A stretch of DNA of 9,934 nt from CAMAVK01 sp964362485 (lineage in GTDB: Archaea > Nanobdellota > Nanobdellia > Woesearchaeales > GW2011-AR9), in contig CAYIEX010000067.1 in assembly GCA_964362485.1 (NCBI GenBank), forward strand, positions 1 through 9,934. The letters run 5' to 3'. This document shows positions 5,083 to 9,934 of the stretch, in pieces. A program made the position numbers and the translations under genes. The notes beneath the pieces are model-generated. The model did not search any database and had not been told where the DNA came from. It was given only the letters and a program-made list of their open reading frames with translations. How positions within the stretch are numbered: position 1 is the stretch's first letter; every line of letters begins with the position of its first letter.

Positions 5083-5310
5083 ATGGTACAAGCATTAGTC
5101 GATCTTGACGAAAACACGAATCGAGTATTAAATGTGGTCAAAGCTAAATACGGCCTTAAAGATAAAGGAGAGGCTATCAAATTTGTTGTTTCTGAATATA
5201 TTGATTTTGAAAATGAACCTACACTACGGCCTGAATTTATTGCCAAAATAGAAGAGATAAAAAAACAAAAGACAATTAAGGTAGATGATTTTGCATCCCA
5301 TTACGGCTAG
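5083..5310 (+). CDS. RelB-like antitoxin (DUF2683 type)
   Basis: This 75-residue protein begins MVQALVDLDENTNRVLNVVKAKYGLKDKGEAIKFVV and ends in RPEFIAKIEEIKKQKTIKVDDFASHYG. The first half fits a short ribbon-helix-helix DNA-binding unit. The charged helix and the IKVDDF tail fit the toxin-wrapping part of archaeal antitoxins of the RelB/DUF2683 type. It would neutralise the ribonuclease encoded just after it and repress its own promoter. The GGTGAG Shine-Dalgarno (5071-5076) decides the start. The toxin start codon lies 14 bases after this stop, so the two are one operon. Confidence 0.82.
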   Translation: MVQALVDLDENTNRVLNVVKAKYGLKDKGEAIKFVVSEYIDFENEPTLRPEFIAKIEEIKKQKTIKVDDFASHYG

Positions 5311-5324
5311 ATGAGTTGAAGAGC

Positions 5325-5606
5325 ATGTACGATCTGGAAATCAAAGAAGAAGTTGATAAGATTTTCAAGAAGCTTTCAAAAAAGAACCCTGCCCAGCTTA
5401 AGATCATTGGAAAGAAAATTACAGAAATACGGCAAGATCCAAATGGCTATAAATTCTTACGTCAACCTCTTACTGGTTTTAACCGAGTCCATATTGATAA
5501 ACATTTTGTATTGATTTTTACCATTGATCATGAAAATAAGAAAATCACCATTTATTACTTCGATCATCACGACTTTGTCTACAATTGGCAACCAAAAGAA
5601 GAATAA
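5325..5606 (+). CDS. RelE/ParE-family toxin (mRNA interferase-like)
   Basis: From ATG 5325 this is a 93-residue RelE-superfamily toxin, MYDLEIKEEVDKIFKKLSKKNPAQLKIIGKKI...GYKFLRQPLTGFNRVHIDKHFVLIFTIDHENKKITIYYFDHHDFVY. The order helix-helix-strands, the RVHIDKHFVLIF strand pair and the DHHDFVY ending are typical of archaeal RelE toxins, which cut mRNA in the ribosomal A site. R161-type catalytic residues cannot be assigned by eye, but basic residues and the terminal histidines and tyrosine are present and nothing is truncated. TTG 5316 is an alternative start. ATG 5325 is preferred because family members begin MYxLEI and GATGAG lies nine bases before it. The pair may stabilise the surrounding repeat-rich region or act in stress or phage response. 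Confidence 0.84.
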   Translation: MYDLEIKEEVDKIFKKLSKKNPAQLKIIGKKITEIRQDPNGYKFLRQPLTGFNRVHIDKHFVLIFTIDHENKKITIYYFDHHDFVYNWQPKEE

Positions 5607-5677
5607 AAAATTCTAAATACAGAATGGCCCAAAAAACATTGATTCACAGTATCTTTAAAGCAAAACACTAACCCCAA

Positions 5678-5686
5678 GTGCCCACA
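5678..5686 (-). repeat. GTGCCCACA motif after the fic gene
   Basis: GTGCCCACA followed by ATTTT lies directly past the fic stop codon. The same word, followed by TTTTT, is at 6621-6629 before the gene, and an inverted near-copy is at 6652-6661. The motif therefore flanks the gene on both sides. Confidence 0.55.
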
Positions 5687-5690
5687 ATTT

Positions 5691-6608
5691 TCAAACTGAT
5701 TTCTTTTTTGTGGTCACCCTTTTCAAGCCTTTGCGATATTGCTTTACGAGTAACTGGAGCATCGGTTTAACATCATGAACTGCATCATATTCTTGAAGAG
5801 CTTTATAGTACTCTTTACGATCTTCTAAAGTAATATTGATGGGAGGATAGTTGTGTTGTACCAATACATAATTAAGCAGTAATCTGCCTACACGACCATT
5901 TCCATCTTGAAACGGATGAATATACTCAAACTGATTATGCAGAATTGCCGCCAAAACTAACGGTTTGAACTTACCATGATTCTTCTCATACCACGTAAAC
6001 ATCTCTTCAAGAGCTTCTTCAACGTGTTTTGCTGGTATGCCACGATGTATAATATCTCCCGCACTACTTCGAATAACAACTTCTACAGATCGAAGTTTTC
6101 CAGCAAATGATTTTGAATGTTCAAAACAAAGTTTATGTAACGTCAAAAGCAAGCTAAGAGACAACTTTTGCTTCGTATTTCGAATAAACTCAATTGCATT
6201 AGCAACCCCTTTTGTCTCAAGCTCATCAGAGTTATGAACAGTTTTCGCTTTGAGAATTTTAGGAACATCTTCTTGTGCAACAGTAGAACCTTCTATGGCA
6301 TTTGTGTGATAGACAAAATCTTGCGTAAACCGCACCCATTCTTCAGCATTAAGATGATGAATTCTAACTTTATCATCAAATTTGTTTAATCTCTCTATTT
6401 GGGCTGGGGTGAGTTTTGCCTCAAATAGATCTGTTTTCAAGTCTTCAAGCATTGAATTAATTTCGTTAGTCGCAACAGCAACTTTCTGGTCTAGTTCTTG
6501 CTTTGCGAGATTTATCCCTAAATACTTACGAATTTTCTCAACACCAAAAGCACTCCTATAAGAGTGAACAAGATATATTTTCCCTGATGGCCTCTTTTCA
6601 ATATACAT
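5691..6608 (-). CDS. Fic-family AMP-transferase, class II (self-inhibited)
   Basis: This 305-residue protein is a Fic (filamentation induced by cAMP) protein that transfers AMP to target proteins. The active-site motif is complete: HPFQDGNGR at 231-239, with H231 as catalytic base, D235 and N237 for metal and phosphate, and R239, then R242. It is preceded by AILHNQFEYI. An inhibitory helix motif with the [S/T]-x-x-x-E-[G/N] pattern, TNAIEG (102-107), lies N-terminal to the Fic core, which defines class II proteins whose E106 blocks productive ATP binding until released. The N-terminus (1-30, IYLVHSYRSAFGVEKIRKYLG) may be a small DNA- or peptide-binding part, and a basic tail ends it. The target is unknown. 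ATG 6608 lies 23-32 bases after a TATA box (6631-6640), so the mRNA is probably leaderless. Confidence 0.88.
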   Translation of the reverse strand: MYIEKRPSGKIYLVHSYRSAFGVEKIRKYLGINLAKQELDQKVAVATNEINSMLEDLKTDLFEAKLTPAQIERLNKFDDKVRIHHLNAEEWVRFTQDFVYHTNAIEGSTVAQEDVPKILKAKTVHNSDELETKGVANAIEFIRNTKQKLSLSLLLTLHKLCFEHSKSFAGKLRSVEVVIRSSAGDIIHRGIPAKHVEEALEEMFTWYEKNHGKFKPLVLAAILHNQFEYIHPFQDGNGRVGRLLLNYVLVQHNYPPINITLEDRKEYYKALQEYDAVHDVKPMLQLLVKQYRKGLKRVTTKKKSV

Positions 6609-6619
6609 AATAGAATAAG

Positions 6620-6661
6620 GGTGCCCACATTTTTAAATATTCCCTTTATTTTGTGGACACC
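6620..6661 (-). promoter_or_regulatory. fic promoter: TATA box inside an inverted repeat (candidate operator)
   Basis: GGTGCCCACA (6620-6629) and TGTGGACACC (6652-6661) are complementary in nine of ten positions. Between them is the minus-strand TATA box ATATTTAAAA (6631-6640), correctly placed for ATG 6608. A protein bound to both arms would cover the TATA and BRE region, so repression is the simplest role. What binds is not known. Confidence 0.5.
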
Positions 6662-6807
6662 TCTATTGCACTCACAGTTACACTGATTCTTTTTGGTCCG
6701 AGATTATATCTTAAAAAATCCATCACCTCGGTACGAAATACTAAAGGTAAACTTAAATCTCTCTCCAATAATTCAGACAAAAAAGATTTTATCTTGCCCC
6801 ATCCCAT
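6646..6807 (-). CDS. Possible small protein of 53 residues upstream of fic
   Basis: A minus-strand frame from the ATG at 6805-6807 reads MGWGKIKSFLSELLERDLSL, then PLVFRTEVMDFLRYNLGPKR and ISVTVSAIEVSTK, and stops at 6646. Its composition, an amphipathic first half and a strand-like end, looks more like protein than the opposite-strand frame in the same bases. I recognise no family. It ends 37 bases before fic on the same strand and overlaps the fic upstream inverted repeat. No clear ribosome binding site or well-placed TATA box is seen. A chance frame in otherwise empty intergenic DNA remains possible. Confidence 0.3.
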   Translation of the reverse strand: MGWGKIKSFLSELLERDLSLPLVFRTEVMDFLRYNLGPKRISVTVSAIEVSTK

Positions 6808-6854
6808 AACATATCAAATAAATTCTCAAATCGTATAGCAAAAAACATAGAAAA

Positions 6855-6864
6855 GTTTAAATAC
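6855..6864 (+). promoter_or_regulatory. TATA-like box for the two-gene operon at 6886
   Basis: GTTTAAATAC lies 22-31 bases before ATG 6886, the spacing for a leaderless first gene. Confidence 0.6.
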
Positions 6865-6885
6865 ATCATCTGAAAGTAGTAACTC

Positions 6886-7188
6886 ATGGGTCAAAGAGAG
6901 ATATACGTTATTCATGCACCTTATACTAATATTACTCGGAAAGGGAATGCAGTATCGGTTGTTTCTACGTCAACTGTCAGATATTTACAGAGGTCAGGAC
7001 CTCATACTGAGATGTTTAATGATTTGTTAGATAGAATCATGCGAGATGAAAGTAATGATCTGGATAAAGTAGTTGGACGTCTGGTAAACGAACATGGTTT
7101 TAACCAGTTAGAGGGTCTAACCACTGTAGAGAGAAACAGAGCTTATGCCGTAGTCCGTACAATAAAGAACAGAGTGTATGCTAGATAA
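6886..7188 (+). CDS. Hypothetical protein, first gene of a two-gene operon
   Basis: I do not recognise this 100-residue protein. The first 35 residues are strand-like (REIYVIHAPYTNITRKGNAVSVVSTSTVRYLQ). The rest is predicted helical and charged (HTEMFNDLLDRIMRDESNDLDKVVGRLVNEHGFNQLEGLTTVERNRAYAVVRTIKNRVYAR). There is no signal peptide, membrane segment, cysteine or histidine cluster. A well-placed TATA box and leaderless ATG, a normal codon pattern, and a downstream gene 21 bases away support a real gene. A small regulatory or nucleic-acid-associated protein is conceivable because of the basic C-terminus, but nothing in the sequence shows it. Confidence 0.6.
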   Translation: MGQREIYVIHAPYTNITRKGNAVSVVSTSTVRYLQRSGPHTEMFNDLLDRIMRDESNDLDKVVGRLVNEHGFNQLEGLTTVERNRAYAVVRTIKNRVYAR

Positions 7189-7209
7189 CAACGTAGGGGG
7201 TAAACGAAA

Positions 7210-7482
7210 ATGGTATGTTCATGTTCAAGTGCTGATGAGCATTATGGTGTCTGTATGAAGGAATTTAGAGCAGACGAACAATTATATTATGCAATACAGA
7301 TAGCGCATCAAGCGTGGGAGAACGGCGGACCAAGTCCTGCTGGTTATTACCAAGCTTTGCTACAATCCTATCAGGGTATTGTTGAGACGGACCTTAAGAA
7401 GGGCGGTAATCGATCTCGTTTGCAACTAATTATTGAAATGGAATTTCTTCCATCAGCACATGCTAGAAGTTTAGAAAGCTAA
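7210..7482 (+). CDS. Hypothetical protein, second gene of the operon
   Basis: I do not recognise this 90-residue protein. It begins MVCSCSSADEHYGVC, with three cysteines (C3, C5, C15) and a histidine that could bind a metal, followed by helical segments (DEQLYYAIQIAHQAWENG, SPAGYYQALLQSYQGIVETDLKKGG, SRLQLIIEMEFLPSAHARSL). The length and helix pattern are compatible with a small helical bundle. GGGGGT (about nine bases before the ATG) is a strong ribosome binding site, as expected for an internal operon gene that cannot be leaderless. It starts 21 bases after the previous stop and is followed within a few bases by a T-rich terminator, so the two genes form a closed unit. Confidence 0.6.
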   Translation: MVCSCSSADEHYGVCMKEFRADEQLYYAIQIAHQAWENGGPSPAGYYQALLQSYQGIVETDLKKGGNRSRLQLIIEMEFLPSAHARSLES

Positions 7483-7487
7483 TTAGG

Positions 7488-7500
7488 TTTTTTCTTTCTT
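7488..7500 (+). terminator. T-rich terminator of the two-gene operon
   Basis: TTTTTTCTTTCTT starts six bases after the stop codon of the second gene. Archaeal RNA polymerase stops at such T-tracts without a hairpin, and none is seen here. Confidence 0.6.
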
Positions 7501-7662
7501 ACTCTTATAATTTGTAATTGGCAGTTCTTATTTTGGCAGAGCCTAAAGTAATGGTCATATTCGCAATAAAGTCAAGGTGATGAGGGAGATAATGCATGGG
7601 GGTCATAAATTCATTGATCATAGAAATAAAAATATTAATGTGGTGACTTCTTTTGCTTTTTT

Positions 7663-8016
7663 TTACTGTAACATTCTTTCAGAAGGAAAATATACTAATC
7701 TGTCTTTGTATTGAACGCGCCGCAGAAATCCTTTCTCCAAAAGACCTTCAAGAATACTTTCGGTTGGTGTTTGTTGACTCATTGGCAGAGCCCGGTTGCG
7801 TCTCACTTGTTCATATGCTGTTTGATCCATTCCTATTATTAAATCATGTGCACACATTTCAGCTAAAAATGGCAATAAGCTATGCCGCACGGGAAATTGT
7901 TCTTGCATTGATGCTACCTGATCAAGCACTCTAAACGGATCATAGCGTCCCTGTTGTTCCCTGGCAACCTGATCAATGTACAAGACAACGCCTTCTCCAA
8001 GAAATTCCATATCCAT
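7663..8016 (-). CDS. Hypothetical protein downstream of alaS (possible winged-helix C-terminus)
   Basis: I do not recognise this 117-residue protein. It is mixed helical, with MDMEFLGEGVVLYIDQVARE at the start and a single cysteine at 55. The last third (TPTESILEGLLEKGFLRRVQYKDRLVYFPSERML, about 84-116) has the helix then beta-hairpin pattern of a winged helix wing (LLEKGFLRR...DRLVYFP), so DNA binding is possible but unproven. It lies 47 bases after the alaS stop on the same strand. A TATA-like GTATATAC (8055-8062) in that gap could drive it independently, 39-46 bases before the ATG. It converges on the two-gene operon at 6886-7482. Confidence 0.6.
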   Translation of the reverse strand: MDMEFLGEGVVLYIDQVAREQQGRYDPFRVLDQVASMQEQFPVRHSLLPFLAEMCAHDLIIGMDQTAYEQVRRNRALPMSQQTPTESILEGLLEKGFLRRVQYKDRLVYFPSERMLQ

Positions 8017-8063
8017 TTCGGGAGAGTAGCTCTTTTTAATCCTTTTCTTAAAGAAGTATATAC

Positions 8064-9934
8064 CTAGGCTTTCGCCACGGTTGCTTTAATCCTTCTAATC
8101 CCCGCAGCGGAGGCTTCTTCTTTAATAATCTTAAATTTGCCTATCTCTTTGGTATTATTGACGTGTGGACCACCACAAAATTCTTTAGAATAGTCTCCCA
8201 CAAAATAGACAGAGACGGTTGTAGGGTATTTGATCCCAAATTCCATCTCAGCTCCAATTCTAAGTGCTTGATCCTGTGTCATTTCCTTACGCACAACAGG
8301 GAGACCTGCTTTAATCACCCGGTTGACTTCGTCTTCAACTTTCTTTACTTCCTCAGGAGTAAGTTTTCGAGGAAAATTGAAATCAAAACGTAGGCGTTCT
8401 GGCGTTATGTTCGAACCACGCTGGTGAATGTCGGGACTTATTACTTTACGAAACGCTTCGTTGAGAAGATGGGTTGCAGTATGCAAACGAATTGTTTCGT
8501 CAGAATGATCAGCAAGTCCACCTTTGAACATACCCTGCGTTGCTGTACGAGAAAGTTCTTGGTGATGGATAAATTCTTCGTTGAATGCAGCGACGTCAAC
8601 TTTTTTGTGTAGCTCGCCGGCAAGTTCTTCCGTCATTTCTATTGGAAAACCATAGCTTTGAAAGAGAAGAAAAGCGTCTTTTCCAGCGATCAAAGTGCTG
8701 TTTTCAGCGATTCGATGAAATTCTTTAAGACCTTTTTCAAGTGTTTGGCTAAACTTATCTTCTTCTTTTTCGAGTTCTTGAACAATTTTGTCTTTATTCC
8801 TTTGAAGTTCAGTATAATAGTCTCCGTAAGTTGCGATGATGATTCTGGCTATCTCACTGGTGAAATTTGAGTTTATACCTACCATTTTTCCATAACGTAC
8901 TGCGCGACGAATAAGACGGCGCAGCACATATCCACGATCTACATTTGAAGGCATAACGCCTGCATCATCGCCTAGAATAAATGTTGCTGCGCGCAGATGA
9001 TCTGCAATAATACGCATTGGTTTAACATTGTCTTTATACGATTTGTTGCAAAGTTCCTCGATTCGTTCAATTATGGGAGCGAACAGTGCTGTTTCATAGG
9101 CACTTTTTTTACCGGAAAGAACAGCGAGTTCACGTTCAAAGCCCATTCCGGTATCAACATTTTTCTTTACTAATGGTTTGAAAGTATAAAGTTCTCTTTG
9201 AAGAAATTGTTTTATCTGAGATGGATTTTCATATAATTCCGAAGAAATTCCTAATCTTCTTGCAGTATCGACACTTTCCTGTTTATGATCAAAATACACC
9301 ACATCATCAGCATTTAGAGAATGTTTTTGGAGTAATCTACTAAAATAATCGGGGTTATTTTTAGCAATTTCTTCTTCCTCCAAAGAAAATGCTGTAAACC
9401 CGTCACGTGCAACAAGTGCATGACCCTTTTCTCTATACGCTTTTACAACAAGGATTAACGAAGTATTGAATTGTTTCAGAATAGAGAGGAGCTCTTGATT
9501 AAGATTGAAATTTTCATCATAAAGTGCATACATTCCATCAACGAGGATAGTACGCTTAATTCGATTGTATGTCATAAATACATTGTTCCAGATTTCGACC
9601 CACCGGTTATCATTTGGATCAAATTGAGTCGGAGCTGGTCCGTCACCGGTCCAGAAGAATATTTCTGTTGATGGTCCACAAGGACCTGTATCTCCTGCTT
9701 TCCAGAAGTTATCTTCTCCCCAAAACGCAATTCTTTCACTTGGAATACCAAGATTTTTCCAGATATTAACGGATTCAATGTCACGAGGTACATTATTATC
9801 TCCTTCGTAGACCGTTACGGCGAGCATGTTAAGGGGTATTTGCATCCATTTTTTGGAGGTTAAGAACTCAAAGCTCCATTCAATTGCTTCTTTTTTGAAA
9901 TAATCACCTAAAGACCAATTTCCAAGCATTTGAA
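8064..9934 (-). CDS. alaS: Alanyl-tRNA synthetase with inserted HAD-like domain, lacking C-Ala (cut by right edge)
   Basis: The frame continues past 9929 to the window end. The visible part begins QMLGNWSLGDYFKKEAI, which in full-length enzymes follows the N-terminal motif-2 region, so several tens of residues are missing beyond the edge. Numbered from M at 9929, the order is: class II aminoacylation core (to about 125), an unusual insert (126-248), motif 3 VDTGMGFER (258-266), tRNA-recognition helices (about 290-470), and the editing domain with HTATH (483-487) and C585/H589 in CGGPH, whose zinc site clears Ser- and Gly-tRNA-Ala. The protein ends right after RRIKATVAKA, with no C-Ala domain, so the full length is probably about 700 residues against about 875 in E. 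coli. The short form and the GSNITPERLRFDF wording resemble CPR bacterial enzymes. Confidence 0.93.
   Translation of the reverse strand, partial: QMLGNWSLGDYFKKEAIEWSFEFLTSKKWMQIPLNMLAVTVYEGDNNVPRDIESVNIWKNLGIPSERIAFWGEDNFWKAGDTGPCGPSTEIFFWTGDGPAPTQFDPNDNRWVEIWNNVFMTYNRIKRTILVDGMYALYDENFNLNQELLSILKQFNTSLILVVKAYREKGHALVARDGFTAFSLEEEEIAKNNPDYFSRLLQKHSLNADDVVYFDHKQESVDTARRLGISSELYENPSQIKQFLQRELYTFKPLVKKNVDTGMGFERELAVLSGKKSAYETALFAPIIERIEELCNKSYKDNVKPMRIIADHLRAATFILGDDAGVMPSNVDRGYVLRRLIRRAVRYGKMVGINSNFTSEIARIIIATYGDYYTELQRNKDKIVQELEKEEDKFSQTLEKGLKEFHRIAENSTLIAGKDAFLLFQSYGFPIEMTEELAGELHKKVDVAAFNEEFIHHQELSRTATQGMFKGGLADHSDETIRLHTATHLLNEAFRKVISPDIHQRGSNITPERLRFDFNFPRKLTPEEVKKVEDEVNRVIKAGLPVVRKEMTQDQALRIGAEMEFGIKYPTTVSVYFVGDYSKEFCGGPHVNNTKEIGKFKIIKEEASAAGIRRIKATVAKA
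9186..9554 (-). other. HAD-phosphatase-like insertion inside alaS
   Basis: Residues about 126-248 of the visible AlaRS interrupt the segment that in standard enzymes runs from IWNxVFMxxNR through a short loop to PLxKKxVDTGMG. The insert reads like a compact HAD fold: strand plus ILVDGMYALYDENF (D131 in the nucleophile place), LLSILKQFNTSLILVVKAYREKGHALVARDGFTAFS, AKNNPDYFSRLLQKH (K190, matching KPDPEYF) and DDVVYFDHKQESVDTARRLGI (D214). The acid at +2 of motif I is M133, the Ser/Thr of motif II is not evident, and the second acid of motif IV is H215, so it is probably not a working phosphatase. The reading frame is open throughout, and KPLVKKNVDTGMG resumes normally, so it is not a frameshift or an inserted separate gene. 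Confidence 0.8.

Noticed and set aside
3285..6661. Insertion sequence, transposase or CRISPR array in the accessory region
   Set aside because: No transposase, integrase or Cas-like protein is encoded, and the repeats occur as pairs rather than as a regularly spaced array.
6653..6838. Plus-strand open frame of 61 codons beginning with GTG between fic and the two-gene operon
   Set aside because: It starts inside the fic upstream inverted repeat, has no ribosome site or TATA box at a fitting distance, and its composition (runs of S, K, N and I) looks non-coding. The opposite-strand 53-codon frame in the same bases looks better.
7578..7584. GTGATGA as a C box of a C/D guide RNA
   Set aside because: No CTGA D box or D'/C' pair follows within the next 60 bases.
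7505..7621. Minus-strand frame of 38 codons (MINEFMTPMHYLPHHLDFIA...) in the convergent intergenic region
   Set aside because: The composition is not unreasonable, but there is no ribosome site, the only TATA-like stretch is too close to the ATG, and it runs into the T-tract terminator. It is too short to support alone.
7580..7714. Plus-strand frame of 44 codons preceded by GGTGATGAGGGAG-like bases
   Set aside because: The ribosome-site-like bases are attractive, but the frame overlaps the end of the 117-residue gene in antisense, has no promoter and ends in low-complexity codons.
9554..9934. The HAD-like segment as a separate gene or a frameshift artefact
   Set aside because: The alaS frame is open on both sides and through the insert, with no stop, start or frame change, and motif 3 resumes directly after it.

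Overview
The window looks like the genome of a small-genomed archaeon, most likely of the DPANN type (Pacearchaeota/Woesearchaeota/Nanoarchaeota-like). This lineage is inferred from gene content and was not tested by phylogeny. The evidence is as follows. Many genes have an AT-rich TATA-like box about 20-35 bases before an ATG with little or no leader. The tRNA-Gly gene carries an intron at position 37/38 with a bulge-helix-bulge-like fold and no encoded CCA. A tandem Lrp/AsnC regulator, a TtuA/Ncs6-type tRNA thiolase and an archaeal RelB(DUF2683)/RelE pair are also present. The alanyl-tRNA synthetase at the right edge, in contrast, reads like the short form seen in CPR bacteria.

Left part (1-3184): the N-terminus of an ADP-ribosylglycohydrolase runs off the left edge (minus strand) and is divergent from a double-domain Lrp/AsnC-like regulator. 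Then come a stand-alone RibD-like deaminase, a TtuA/Ncs6-like thiolase, and, convergent with a five-base gap, a cysteine-cluster (YkgJ/DUF3109-like) protein.

Middle part (3285-6661): an accessory region begins at the intron-containing tRNA-Gly(GCC). The 3' end of this tRNA plus its flank is repeated about 0.9 kb downstream, like an attachment-site duplication, and an OB-fold-like lipoprotein gene lies between the two copies. A second, 68-base direct repeat (4211-4278 and 4824-4891) brackets the tRNA fragment and a small ParB/Srx-like gene. Its two copies differ in a way that mostly keeps a terminal stem paired, so it may encode a structured RNA. Next come a RelB/RelE toxin-antitoxin pair and, on the other strand, a class II Fic AMP-transferase. 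The Fic TATA box sits between the arms of an inverted repeat, and the same motif recurs just after the gene.

Right part (6886-9934): two small unrecognised genes form a short operon that ends in a T-tract. They face an unrecognised 117-residue gene that follows alaS. The alaS gene is cut by the right edge. Its catalytic core is interrupted by about 120 residues resembling a degenerate HAD-phosphatase domain, and it lacks the C-terminal C-Ala domain. This HAD insertion is the most unusual protein feature here. The 68-base repeat and the tRNA-end duplication are the most unusual DNA features.
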